Source: Prinsepia uniflora (taxonomy: Eukaryota; Streptophyta; Magnoliopsida; Rosales; Rosaceae). From it: a stretch of DNA of 64,000 nucleotides. Shown here in pieces: positions 23,336-35,319 of the stretch. Numbering within the stretch: the first letter of the stretch is position 1; each line of letters begins with the position of its first letter. Made by a program: the position numbers and the translations under genes. The notes beneath the pieces were generated by a model, which was given only the letters and a program-made list of their open reading frames with translations, was not told the origin of the DNA and ran no database searches. The DNA lies in NCBI GenBank assembly GCA_032719365.1, contig CM064875.1, forward strand, positions 37,036,693 through 37,100,692, read 5' to 3'.

Positions 23336-26101
23336 ATGGTGTCTGAAGATTCTCAAGGCACGGACGCCCGGTCTGAAATGCCTTCGAGGATGATTCAACG
23401 GCTTCGGCCGCTTCTGACACACGGTTGAGGACGAGTGGATCGGTTTCAACTTCAGGGACATCTCGGCCAGAGGTGAATCTGAGGTCGCAGGCCGAGGAAG
23501 ATAGGGATTTGGAGGAGGAGCTTGAGAAAGCTTTTTCCCAGATGCCAGACGAGGCTATTTCGGCCATTGGTGAGGCCGAACGGTTGATCGTTGATGTAGA
23601 TTCGGTGGGGCAGACCGATGTTTTTGAAGGCATACCACTTGTGTCAGGTCGGTCGAGAGAAAAAAAAGCAGTGGGGACAAGCGATCAAGATGCGACATCC
23701 AGGCCGATGTTGATTGAGATTGACGTGGATGATGCAATGAAGCAGGTGACCGTTGCGACATCCGTCTATCACATTGATCGTCAGCTGAGTACGATCAAAT
23801 GGGATGATATTCAGGCATACCGAGAGGCGTTTCACGTGCCCGATTCAGTTGTGATGAGGTTAATCGGGGATAGGGACATGCCGAGTGATCCCCCGGAGCC
23901 TTGGACGACCTTCCACCCGGATGTCTTCACGCATGGAGTCGTCCTGCCCCTCCATCCTTGGGTGCAAAGGATGGTTGCCCAGGTTGGTGTGGCCATCGAT
24001 CAAATCAACCCCAACACCTGGATTGCCCTGACAGGTGTGTACACGGCCTTCAAGCTGGCTGGGAAAGGAGAGCCGTCCTGGGGGCATATAAACTACCTCT
24101 ACCAGTTTAGAAGGGATAAAACGGGGTGGATTTATGTGGAGGCTAGAGATAGGAAGACCCGGGGGCCGTTCATATGGGATATGCCCACTTCTCAAAAGGC
24201 ATGGAAGCATCGTTTTGTGTTGGTTTACGGAGACTGGGAGGGGTCCTACCTAACCGACCAAGATAGGAGAATTCCGAGGAATTATCAGTCGAAAGGTGTG
24301 GCTAGTGTTAGGTGTTGTAGGTCGGTTAGGGCTTGTTTTATGTTTTTTTGCAGGCCGTGGCTAATGTGTCTTTGTTTTGCAGAAGTGTTCAAGTGTCCCA
24401 GCGTAACCGATAAAGCGAAGGCCGATTGTGTTGAATTGTTCGAGAGGCTTGACCGAACAGAAAGGAGTTGGGATTTTTTGAGGTTGCCCCAGAATTTGCT
24501 CAAGGTCGGCCTGATATCGGAACTTCGTAAGTATCGACTCATCATGCCCTGTGAAAGTGTTGGCTGGCCTGGATAAGTGATTGATTGTTTTTTTTTTGTG
24601 CAGCTCCTCCGGACTACGTGCTTACTGCAGCCACCCAGTGTTCGAATCGAATGGCTAAGATTCAAGAGATAATGAAGCAGGCTGAGGATGCGAAGGCCGA
24701 GGCTCAGAAAGCTGGGGCGTCATCCAAAGTGGACTTCAGGCAGCCACTGAAGACGAAGTCTACGACCCGAGTGAAACCGAGGCTGCGGATAGCCGGGGGG
24801 TCCAGTCAAGCCGGGGAACAGCCAGCAACTGATGTGGATGAAGCGACGCTGGAGCCCCTTGAGCCCTTGTTCTCAAGTCCCCCTGCGTCGGCTGGTGAGA
24901 AGAGGAAGGCGACGCTCGGCAGTTCTCCGGTCGTCATCTAAATAGATGATGCGGCCGAGCAGAGGAGAAAGTTCGTGGCCGAGGCTCGACTTAAGAAGAA
25001 AAAGAAGCTGGCCGAGAGGAAGGAAAATAGGGAAGATGAGGAGCCGGCCGAGAAAAAGCAGCAGAAGAGGCAGGCCGAGGTGGAGACCCTAGAACAGGTG
25101 AGGAACATGATCGTGCCCTCGCAGACTTCCCTGCTGGCTGGCCGACAGGTGCCGAAGAAGCTGAAAAGGCCGACGCTGGACTCGTCGATCAAGTCATATT
25201 TCGTCAATGCGGAGGGGGAGCCGGACTTGATCAGGACGACTAAGGTGGACGACAGCTAGGGGCATCTGAGCACGGCCTTCCACCCCTCGCAGCTGGACTT
25301 TATGAACACAGTGGTCCGGGGGTCCCAATATGAGTTGGGTGAGATAGCCGAAGTTCAGCCGAGGGACTTTGCCGACCGTTGTGACAAGACCATGCGGCTT
25401 GGCTCTCATGTAAGTTTCTGTTTCGTGGTGCACCCTTTTTTTGTTATTTTTTTTTTTGTTTTTGGGACTAACGCGGCCTGCGATTTGTGCAGTTTCTTGG
25501 AGAAGTGTTCTCGACCTTCCTTCATGCCAACAACCTCAGGCAGCAAGCCTTAGATATGAAACGGGAAGTGGAAGGAAGGGAGCACGCCTTGGCCGGCAAT
25601 CAAAAACTGTTCAACCAGGCGCTCGAGGCCAAGGCGGAGCTGGAGCTGAAGGTAAAGGCCCTGGAGGTGGAAACAGCTGCGAGGGCCAAGGAGGCTAGGC
25701 GGGTCCAAGCCGAGCTGGAAGAATCCAGGTCATTGTTAGCTAAGCAGGAGTCGGCCAATGCGAGGCTAGCCGAACAGTTGATCTCGGCCAAGAAGGTGGG
25801 GATAGAAGAATATAAGGCTTCCCAGGAATGTGAGAAGACCTTCATGAAGTTCGAGGCTGCCTTTGAGGATGGCTTCTACAAGAAGTTGTTGCTGTCTAAC
25901 CCGGGGGTCTCCATTGCCTTCCCTTGGCTCAAGTCCCCGCCGAGGGTTGAGGATTACCTGGATGATGACGGGAATCCTCTGCCCAATGATGAGGAGGAGG
26001 ATCTGGATTCCGATGAGGCCGACCAAGCTGAGGCCGAGAAGGTGCGCGTTCCGCATGCTGAAGATGAAGAAACGACCGAGTTGGGTGGCGACGGCCAGTA
26101 G
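23336..26101 (+). pseudogene. Antisense ORF of element F (transposase_28-like aORF), spliced, broken
   Basis: Runs opposite to gag-pol and converges on it. Reading from ATG 23336, one frameshift near 23426 moves into the main frame. Introns with canonical GT-AG ends and preserved phase are 24296-24382, 24527-24603 and 25410-25492. Two in-frame stops break it: TAA 24939-24941 and TAG 25257-25259. The N-terminal part carries the conserved block of plant 'putative gypsy-type transposon' proteins (PF04195), including ALTGVYTAFKL and SWGHINYLYQF (about 24010-24110). The middle is rich in K/E/A, and the C-terminal exon is a coiled coil (25520-25830) with a very acidic tail. Comparable antisense ORFs are known in Tat elements; their function is unresolved. 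Confidence 0.8.
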
Positions 26102-26442
26102 TATCGGGCGCATTCTAAATTTCATTGTAATTAGGCTTAGGCCTGTGTAATGTGACCTTAGTTTTAATAAACAGATATTTTGGTAATTTATGTGTTTGGA
26201 TTTGAAATAAGCACCAAGTGTGTCGGACTAAGACCATAATTGGGGACTGTAGACTTGGTAAGGCGGCCACTGATGGCCGATGGTATCCGTCAGTTTTAGA
26301 ACATAGACCGGGAAAGTACGCCTTGGGAAGGTTTGTAATAAAACTTGAATGGATCACTTGATGAATGTTATTCATAGATCAGTCTGGGTATGCCAGAACA
26401 TGTTTACAAAAAATGGCCGTGGGCCGTGCGCCTTGCGGCGTT
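26102..26442. other. Convergent spacer between aORF and pol 3' ends
   Basis: 341 bp with no ORF I trust. TAATAAAC at about 26166 could serve as a polyadenylation signal for the plus-strand transcript. Opposite transcripts ending here would overlap and could form double-stranded RNA. Confidence 0.5.
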
Positions 26443-29400
26443 TTACAACAACCTATCTGTAGTAATACTTGAGATGGTCCACGTTCCAGGGATGTGGAAG
26501 TGTCTTCCCTTCGGAATTTTGAAGCTCATAAGTCCCCTCTTGGCAGACTCTTGCCACGGTGTATGGTCCTTCCCAGTTTGCGGAAAGGTGCCTGCTACCT
26601 TGTCCCTGGTGCCATTGTTAACTTTGCGGAGGACCAAGTCCCCTACCCTGAAACTCCTGTGTCGAACCCTCGAGTCGTAGTATCTAGCAACACGCCGCTT
26701 GTAGGCCATGTTTTTCAGGTTAGCTTGGTCTCGCCTTTCTTCCAGGAGATCGAAGTTGAGGGCAATCTGCCGATCGTTGGTGTCCGGATCGTACAAGATT
26801 ACGCGGTATGATGTTTCTTCGACCTCCACGGGGATCACAGCCTCTGACCCAAAAGCTAGGGCAAAGGGCGTTTCGTTTTTGGCCGTTTTATATGAAGTAC
26901 GATGCGACCAAAGGATGTCGTTGATTATGTCTGCACATTTGCCCTTGTCTTCGTCCAGGCGCTTTTTCAGGTTGTACTTGATATTTTTATTCACGGCCTC
27001 TACTTGGCCGTTGGACTGGGGGTGTGCAAGGGATGCGAAGAGAAGCTGTATACCGTATGTCTGGCAGAATGCTTTGAAGCGATTGCAGTCGAACTGTTTC
27101 CCGTTATCGGTCACGATGGTGTGTGGAATCCCGAAGCGGCAAATGATACTCTGGTATATGAATGACTCGATCTGCGCTGTTGTGATGGACGCGAGGGGCT
27201 TCGCCTCGACCCATTTGGTAAAATAGTCTACTGCCACCACAGCGAAGTTTACCCTGCCCTTGCCCATAGGCATTGGCCCGATAAGGTCGAGTCCCCACTG
27301 TGAGAACGGCCATGGGATCATCATGGAAGTGAGGGGTTCAGCTGGCAAGTGAGGGATCTGGGCGTGCCGTTGACACCTGTCGCATTGATGTGTGAGTGCA
27401 GTGGCATCTGCGAGCATTGTTGGCCAAAAGTATCCCTGGCGGAATGCCTTGTGTGCCAAAGTGCGTGCGCCCGAATGGTCTCCGCATATGCCTTCGTGCA
27501 TTTCTCGGAGAACGTAGTCTCCTTGTTCCAGCGTGAGGCACTTTAGCAGCGGGGTGGTGAATCCTCGCTTATACAGATGATCGTGCTGAATGGTGTAGTG
27601 AGTGGCATGCCGCCTGATTTTCATGGCCTCCAGCCTGTCTTCTGGGAGAGAGCCATCCTGCAGGTAGGCCCTGATGGGGTCCATCCATGTCGGGCTGGTG
27701 CTGATGGTGTATACAGGGTTCGGTCTGGTGCTAGGCCTGTGTTGGACTTCGACCAAAACTTGTCTCCCTTTCTTGTCATCAAGTGAGGATGCCAGTCGAG
27801 CCAGGGCATCGGCATGGCTGTTTTCCGATCTCGGGATCTTTGCAACCTCAACGTTTGTGAACGACCCAAGTAGTTGCCTGGCGAGGGCCAAGTAGAGAGT
27901 CATGGACGCGTCCTTGGCCTAGAAATTGTCGTTGATCTAGCTGACGACCAGTTGGGAGTCGCTGAAAATGCGTAGTTGCTGGGCTTCCATGTCTCTGGCG
28001 AGACGCAGGCCAGCCAGTAGAGCCTCGTATTCTACCTCATTGTTGGATGCTCGGAAGCTGAACCTTAGAGCGTACTCTAGCTTGACTTGGTCGGGGGAGG
28101 TAAGTACTAAGCCTGCCCCCGATCCGTTGTGGCAGGCTGAACCGTCGACGTACAACGTCCAACACGGCCGTGTGGGGTCGATGCTAGAGGTAGATGGCCC
28201 TTCTCCTTCCCTGGCGGGAAGATCCTGCCTGCTAGTATCCTCAGGCGGCATGCACTGGGTGGGTTGGTAAGAGTAGTCGGCAACGAAGTCAGCCACTGCT
28301 TGTCCCTTCTCGGCAGTCTTTGCCACATAGTTAATGTTGAACTCGCCGAGCTCAATTGCCCACTTAATCAATCTGCCCGAGATGTCGGGTTTCTGGAGGA
28401 CCTGCCGGAGAGGTTTATTAGTGACGACCTTGATTTCGTGTGCCTGAAAGTACGGGCGCAGTCGCCGTGCCGTGACGACCAGTGCAAGTGCCAGCTTCTC
28501 TAAGTCGGGGTATCTTGTTTTTGCATCCTGCAGAGCCTTGCTGACGTAGTAGACCGGGTTCTCGGTACCTGCCCTCCGGGTGACGAGGACTGAGCTCACT
28601 GAGGAGGTGGATACTGATAGGTAAAGGAAAAGGTGTTCCCCCATCTCTGGTTGGGTTAAGAGCGGTGCGCTGCTCATGTACCGCTTGAGCTCTACGAATG
28701 CCTTGCTGCACTCGTTCGTCCAGTTGATTCTTTTTCCCTTGATTTTTAATGCCTTAAAGAAGGGAGTGCACTTATCCGTCGCCTTGGATATGAATCTTGT
28801 GAGGGCCGCTACTCGCCCTGTGAGGCTCTGGATGTCCTTGTGTGTCTGAGGGGGTTGCATGTCCATGATAGCCTTGATTTTTTCAGGGTTGGCCTCGATT
28901 CCTCTCTGACTAATCATGTACCCTAGAAACTTGCCCGAACCCACGCCGAAAACGCACTTGGCGGGGTTGAGACGCATCTTGTAGTGTTTGAGGACCTTGA
29001 ACATTCTGGCCAGGTTAGGAACGTGTTCGCCTGCCGTCCTGCTTTTTACAAGCATGTCATCCACGTATACCTCCATGGTTTTGCCAATCTGTTCGGCAAA
29101 CATGAAGTTAACGAGGCGTTGATAAGTTGCCCCCGCGTTCTTCAGGCCAAAAGGCATGACATTATAACAATAGACTCCCAAGTTGGTCTGGAAGCTTGTG
29201 TGGATCTGGTCGTCCGGATTCATTAGGATCTGATTGTAGCCCGAATAGGCATCCATGAAACTGAGCAACTCGTGCCCCGCCGTAGCGTCTACCAGCATGT
29301 CGATTTTGGGAAGTGGGAAGTTGTCCTTCGGACATGTCTTGTTCAAGTCCGTGAAATCAATACACATTCGCCAGAGTCCCGTAGGTTTCTTGACTAGGAC

Positions 29401-30804
29401 CACGTTGGCGACCCATGCAGCGTATATGGCCTTTCGGACGAAGTGGATCGTGCTGAGCTTCGTGATTTCGGCTTGCATGGCCATTTGCCTTTCCGCATCA
29501 TAGCTTCGTTGCTTCTGGGCGACTGGCCTGAAGGTGGGATCGATGGTGAGCCGGTGGCAGATCACATCAGTGGAAATGTCGGGCATGTCCGCATAGGACC
29601 ATGCAAACACTTCAGCGTTGTCCTGGAGGAACTGGATGAGTTCGGAGCGGATGTCGGGCCTGAGCTTCGAGCCGATTCGAACTTGGCGGTCCTCGTGTTC
29701 AATGGAAAGAGGGATTGTCTCTGTCTCTTCCACCAGCTCCGCATGGGGCGTGTGAGCCAAGTCGCGGGGGTCTTCCGGGGGGCTGTCCCTGAGCTTTTCT
29801 ATGTATCCTGCTTCCACAGGGTCATCCCCGAGTGCCGATTCAGTGACCGTGAGCGTCTCTGTTGTCTCGGTCGGCCTCTGGTTGGTTTTAGTGAAAGAGG
29901 TGGCATAACACGTCCGGGCTGAGAGCTGGTCTCCCTGTACCTGGCCCGGTCCCAAAGGTGTTGGGAATTTCATCAGCAGGAGGTGGGTGGATACGATGGC
30001 TCGTATCTGGTTGAGTAGGCCCCGAACAAGAATCGCGTTGTAAGCTGTTGGACAATCGACCACAAGGAAAGTAGCCAGTGTGGTGGTGGTGAGGGGCTCG
30101 GAGCCCATGGTGATTGGTAGAGTGATAATTCCCCTAGGGAGGACAGAATCTCCCGAAAAACTAAGAAGTGGCGTGACATTGTGGTCTAATTCTTTCTCGT
30201 TCAAACCCATTCTTTGAAAAGCATCCCAAAAAAGTATGTTGACCGAACTGCCGGTATCGACGAGAATGCGGCCTACGTCGCAGTTTGATATTAGCGCCCG
30301 AATGATCAGGGGGTCGTCATGGGGAAAAACGATGCCCCGCTCCTCCTCCTCCGAGAAGCTGATAGGTTTCCATCCGGCCTTTGCAATCTTGCCGGGTCGG
30401 CTGGCGACGATGCTGAGTACCTGGCTGGATTGCGAAGCCCTGTTGAAACCCTTCCTAGCCCGGTTTGAGGTGATGGGGGAAGATAAGGTCGGGCCTCCAC
30501 TGATGGTATTGATCTGAAGGCGCGCCGGGGCGGCCTGTGCTCGGGTCAGAAATTGATCGAGTCTGCCATCGCGGACTAGCTGTTCAACTATGTCCTTGAA
30601 GGCGATGCATTCTTCAATGGTATGTCCATTGTACTTATGGTATTGGCAAAAGGCCTTCTTGTTGACGACAGGTCGGTAGTTTGGGTTTCTTGGCTTGGGC
30701 TTCGGGATCATCTCCTCCACACTCAATAAGACATTGTCGAGGGTCGTGTTTAGGATCGTGTATGTCTCGAACCGGCGCTTGGGGCCTGCGCCCTCTGCTA
30801 CCAA
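26443..30804 (-). pseudogene. Element F pol: protease, RT, RNase H, second RNase H, integrase
   Basis: One minus-strand frame of about 1,450 codons broken by two TAG stops, at 27939-27937 and 27921-27919. On the sense strand the order is as follows. A knuckle-like CQYHKYNGHTIEEC comes first, then an aspartic protease (LVDTGSSVNILF) and reverse transcriptase with catalytic YVDD. RNase H follows, then a second RNase H (LYVDGSACHNGSGAG, FSDSQLVVS) of the archaeal-like type diagnostic of Tat elements. The integrase has an HHCC finger (HEGICGDH...CDRC) and DDE residues in LDLIGP, VTDNGKQFD and GQVEAV. Both stops sit inside the second RNase H. Catalytic motifs elsewhere are intact, suggesting recent death or mobilisation in trans. 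Confidence 0.95.
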
Positions 30805-32363
30805 TCCTCTGCCCTCCTGGGGGTTCCCGCGGTGAAAGTCGCGGTCGTTGCGACCTGAACATCCCCGCTTTTCCTAATTGCGAGAATCAAAATGAAGCTT
30901 CCTCTTCCCGGTCTCGGAGCGACTGTCGACGTGATTATGGGAGTTTGGTTGAGCTCTTCCCGAGCTTGTGGTTGGGGGTTGGGCTGAGTGACTCTGCTCT
31001 CCTTTGGAGGAGTGTGGAAGAACTCGTCCTTCGCTTGGATGCTGGCCCTTCTCATAAGTTCGGCATTGCTTCCCCACTCTTCCGTATGGGCCGCGTATTT
31101 GAAAGGAGACTCTTTGAGACTGCTCCGACAGGCATTGAATGCGGCCTTGTCGTCTGTATCCTGGCAGCGGGAGTACTCTAAACTAAACTTTGCGGCATAT
31201 TTTTGGAGGGTCTCGTCCTCCCTCTGCCTGATGGAGAACAGATCGTCCGTGGATACGAGCCTGATTGTTTGGATCATGAACTGACTTAAGAACGTAGAGT
31301 GTAGATCCTCAAGGGAATCGATCGTGCCTAGCGGCAGACGGTAGAACCAGTTCAGGGCCGCGTCAGTGAAGGTGGAACTGAAAATGAGGCACTGTTCGTC
31401 TTCCGAGGCATCGCGATATGCCAAGGAGGAAGTGTAGTTGTTCCAGTGGGTGTTGGGGTCTCCTTTCCCGGTGTACAGGGCAATCTTGAGGGGCTTGACT
31501 CCAGTTCTGTGACGGGAGCGGAGGAGTCTTTCTGAGAAAGGGCCAGGGTTGGCCTTCTTCAAGGCTGGCGCCTTGCTCCTATCTTCCTTGGCCTCCAAGG
31601 CGTGCACTCTTTTCAGGAGGGCCTCAATCTCCGCGCTCTGATCGCTGGGCAGTTGGGTAGAAGTCTCATTCGGCCGTCGGTCCTTGTCCTGGCGGACTTT
31701 TGCTTCTCTGCCTTGGGAGTAACTACCGGCCATTGAGTCTGTCTCGTCCGGACGATGCTCCCGTGAGTGGGTTTCGTTCTTCCTGGTTGTCTGGCAACTT
31801 CTGTCCCTTGGCTCGTGGTCCGGGTGTTCTGCGGCGACCTGGCGGTCGGTGGAGCCGTGATGCCGCATTGACGAGGTCCTCTCCTCTGACGTTTCGTAGG
31901 AGAGCCTAGCTGGCAGGACTTGGCGTTCTTCCAGCAGCTGTCGGGCATCCCGGTAGATCTTGGTTCCTGAGGGTCCTGCCCCCGTCGGTTGGATAAGGAG
32001 GCGACCGGAAGAAGCAGGGTTCGGCCGTTGCTGTCTCCGCGGCTAGTCCGATGACCTCTCGACTACAATGTGCGCAACATGTGGCCTGTCTACCTGTCTC
32101 TCCTCGACCTGTAAGCGGTCGGCCAGTTCCTTTCCCGGTTGCCCCTCACGTTGGGACATCCTCACGAGGACAACCGTGTTTGCGTACTGTTCCTTTAGGA
32201 GTTGGTTCTTCGCATCGATTTTGGCATTGTGGGCCTTCAGCGCGGCCACCTCGCGTATCAAGTCGTCCAGAGTTTACCGGTAGGCATCTGGGATGCTCCC
32301 GGTTGTGTTTCCCCTAGTGAAGGGGGTGTGATTGAGCTCTCCTTCGTCTCGTTCGTCCGACAT
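30798..32363 (-). pseudogene. Element F gag
   Basis: The minus-strand frame from ATG 32363 carries TAA at 32276-32274 and TAG at 32045-32043, then stays open from 31868 to 30798. The N-terminal part includes a helical LKAHNAKIDAKNQLL stretch. The capsid domain (about 31430-30990) has the WNNYTSSLAYRDAS, AALNWFYRLP and FLSQF blocks of plant retrotransposon gag. The frame ends in TAG just inside the start of pol, which lies in another frame; a further in-frame stop near 30876 lies upstream in the pol frame. Gag and pol were therefore separated by a frameshift. Confidence 0.9.
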
Positions 32364-32424
32364 GACCTTTGGTAAGATTCGGGACGGCTGATCTGGTGAG
32401 AGAGCGTGGGCTGTTGTTTCATAT

Positions 32425-32441
32425 TCCCACAGACGGCGCCA
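32425..32441 (-). other. Primer-binding site of element F
   Basis: The minus strand reads TGGCGCCGTCTGTGGGA three bases from the LTR end. This is the usual Tat-type site, differing from the tRNA-Met sites of the chromoviruses here. The matching tRNA (Arg-type is reported for relatives) is not certain. Confidence 0.8.
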
Positions 32442-32444
32442 ATC

Positions 32445-32932
32445 TGTTGATGCAAGAAATGGATCAACTTAATCCTGCCATGCTGAGCTTCCTTCGCGAT
32501 TCCTCTCGAAGTATTGTGGCCTGCACAGGAAGAGGGTAAATGCAAAGGGACACCGGTGTGATGCCAGCCAAACAGTCTCCGATGCTTAAGTCAGTTAAGT
32601 AGGAGGATACTGTTGTAATTTAGACAGCGTGAGGGCAAGATTGTCATTACCTTTTGGAGGGGGATGCCCTTGTATTTATAGTAGCATTGAATGTGTTTGT
32701 TGGTGTTTGTCAATGTGGGATAAATCTTGCTGCCCCTAGGAGCTGACAGGTGTCTGTGGTGGTCCCGGGTAGCATTTATGACTTGTCAGTGAGCCTGGCC
32801 GACCAGATTTGCTCGTCTTAGGTCGTTCTGGGCTTTACTAGCATGATCTGAGGCTTGCCTGGGGCTGGTAGAGCGGGGACAGGTCAGATCAGTTTGGACC
32901 TTTGACCAGGCCGACCAGTTTGGGTATGAACA
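32445..32932 (-). repeat. Element F 5' LTR (right, 488 bp)
   Basis: Same boundaries and length as 21183-21670; seven substitutions separate the two. On the sense strand it is followed by the primer-binding site. Confidence 0.95.
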
Positions 32933-32937
32933 AAACA
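32933..32937. other. Target-site duplication of element F, right
   Basis: AAACA, matching 21178-21182. Confidence 0.95.
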
Positions 32938-34634
32938 TAACCATAATTAACTCCTTAACATCATAAGTCTAATTCCATCCATCTATCATATTCTTAACCA
33001 TTCATTTTTTTTTCCATAAGTTCATATTGTTGTAATATCACGTTTTCCTCATACAAACCTTATTACCAAATTATATCATTCACATAACAACATAAAAAAC
33101 GTCATTCATAAATATACTTACCGATATTTTGCATGTCCAATCCCATTCTTTCAATTGGTAGTCAATTAACCCATAAGCAATCACATCTCATGTTCAATCA
33201 TAACCAATCCATATATAATCCACCTTAATATATCCATTCCAAGTCCTTACTATCAAATGCGATTTTATTCAAATCCCTTGAAATTCCTTAATCAATTTCT
33301 TTTATAAATAACGTGTGTCGATCTTCTATTCACATAAAAAACTATCCTTATAAAAAAAAACTCTTGTTATTACCTTTTATCTTGTCAATCTTAATAATCC
33401 AAATACCATAATCTAATTCACCACAAATCATCATATGTTTTAATCCTCTAATTTTTTTAGTAATAGCCTAGACTTAAATATAGGCTTATAACTTCAAATA
33501 CCCAAAACTATACCCAAACAACATCCAATGATCTTAAAACTTTCACCTTTAGATACATTTCAAAGAATATTACAACATTCATGTTGAACACTTCCTCAGA
33601 TTCGGCCAGACACGCCTTCACGCGCTGCCCATATCCTTTGCACTTTTTGGCCACGCACCACTGCAGGTTACCTTCAATCTGGAAACGGGTCAACCTGTTT
33701 CCTGCAACTCGGATCACAGACCCACAACCCCAACCCGGCCATATCATGTTCGTTTTACTTATGTTTTATTAGTTCTATATATCAATTTGATTCGTTTCGA
33801 CTCCCATGAACCTCTCTATGACCTTAAAGTGACATAAATCGCATAAGAAAGTAGGGAAGCTTACCATAAAGGTTTCGCCCATGGCGTCCTTCTTAGTTTT
33901 GTAGCCTTCCTGCAATCCAACCTTCGTCTTTTCGACTCTAGGACGATCCTAGGAACTTATATTGTACCTTAGGATCCTCAAATAACGACGGCCATCCTTC
34001 AAAATTCTTGTACACCCCATGGCTAATTTTTGGGCTTTACGGTTACTTGTAGCTACGGTTTGGAGGGTCTCGGCATGCCTAAGTTCCTTTAGAATACTCT
34101 TCTCTTCCTTCTCATCTTTCTTTCCTTCTCATCTTTCTTTCCTTCTCTCTCATTGTCTCTCTGTCTCTCGTTTTTCCTTTGTTTCTCTCGGGTGGACACT
34201 TTGCATGGTTTTGGCCATGCTTCCCCGAAGTGTCCTTTCATAACATACTTCCACATATATATAGCTAAACCAAGTCAGTGAGAATGAGTATGAAAAAGTA
34301 AAAAGACGTTTCTAGATAATACACATGATTCATATGCCTAATTGTGAAATTACCAAATTGCCCATAGGGGCAAAATTACCATTTTTCCCTTCACTATTTT
34401 GGAACCAAAACAAACTCGTATGATGTCCGATTTTAGCGTACCGCTTATCTACGCACTGAGGGCCCCAAAACCTTCGCAACAACCTTCTCGGAATTTGCAA
34501 TAGACATCCACATCAAAAAGTCAACACTTTGACTTTGAGTCAAAAAAATCAACTATTTGTCTTTCAGAGGCAAAATTGTCTTTTTACCCTTCTCTTTTCT
34601 ATATTTTCATTTCCTCGAGATCTGGGTCGTTACA
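32938..34634 (-). mobile_element. Second LTR of element E, right portion
   Basis: Continuation of 20773-21182 after element F, ending GATCTGGGTCGTTACA. A CT-rich stretch with a duplicated CATCTTTCTTTCCTTCT unit lies at 34105-34170, and a degenerate GC core at 33605-33665. ORFs here are short and not protein-like. It is followed by a second internal copy rather than by flanking DNA. Confidence 0.82.
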
Positions 34635-35319
34635 ACCTACCATCCTTAAAAAAATTTCGTCCTCTAAATTTTAAATTCGAACCAAACTTATCCTCGATAC
34701 TCAATATTGTTTCCATATAACAATTCATATTACCTTCATATACACTCAAATTTCATATCAAGTATTGAACAACACATACTCACATCACATCTCAGTATCA
34801 CTAATCAAGTCCATAATAAAAACCAGAATCACCTACTCCATATATTTATTCAAAATCACCCAATTTATCACATACCAATTCCAAAACCAAACACAATTTA
34901 ACACAACCTTGTAAAATGTGCCATCAAAACACTTTCGTAAAAAAAAATAGATGATCAAAACCATATTCGGAAACCGAGCCTGAAAATCAAAACAAACTTT
35001 ATACCAAAACCTCTATTTAGATTCACGTAATACATGATCCCATATAACCTTTAATTATATCATCAGTCCGTAACCAAACTTAACCCAGTACTATTTCAAG
35101 TACCATCCATTTCACACAACAGCACTACGCATAAACCATTTACCACAAACAACATATGAGTCACACCTGAAAACAACACCAATCACATCGTCTAGACAAT
35201 CCCTTGGGGGTATCAATACTACCAGTAGCCACTTGGGAACTGGATCCCTGCTCGACGTCTGAGTGTAATCTCACTCAGGAACTGGAACCCTACTCGACGT
35301 ATGAGTCACACAACACTAG
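34635..35319 (-). mobile_element. Element E internal region, copy 2, first part
   Basis: Nearly collinear with 19359-20033 (for example CATATACACTCAAATTTCAT, ACATACTCACATCACATCTC). It is interrupted after ACACTAG by inverted LTR pair G and picks up again at 40156. About 150 bp present in copy 1 (20034-20183) are missing at the break. Confidence 0.85.

Larger units (their letters stand above)
21183..32932 (-). mobile_element. Complete Tat-lineage Ty3/gypsy retrotransposon (element F)
   Basis: 11,750 bp with 488-bp LTRs at both ends, an AAACA duplication, a primer-binding site beside the right LTR and a PPT beside the left LTR; its sense strand is minus. Order on the sense strand is LTR, PBS, gag, protease-RT-RNase H-second RNase H-integrase, then an antisense ORF, a ~112-bp tandem array, PPT and LTR. 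The second RNase H plus the antisense ORF mark the Tat lineage. Seven differences in 488 LTR bases (1.4%) suggest insertion about half a million years ago if 1.3e-8 substitutions per site per year applies. Internal stops make it non-autonomous now. Confidence 0.95.

Noticed and set aside
23201..25845. Minus-strand ORFs opposite the aORF
   Set aside because: Shadow frames of the codon-biased aORF exons; they lack conserved motifs.
26494..30517. Plus-strand ORFs opposite element F pol (up to 172 codons)
   Set aside because: Antisense shadows of RT, RNase H and integrase; no domain of their own.
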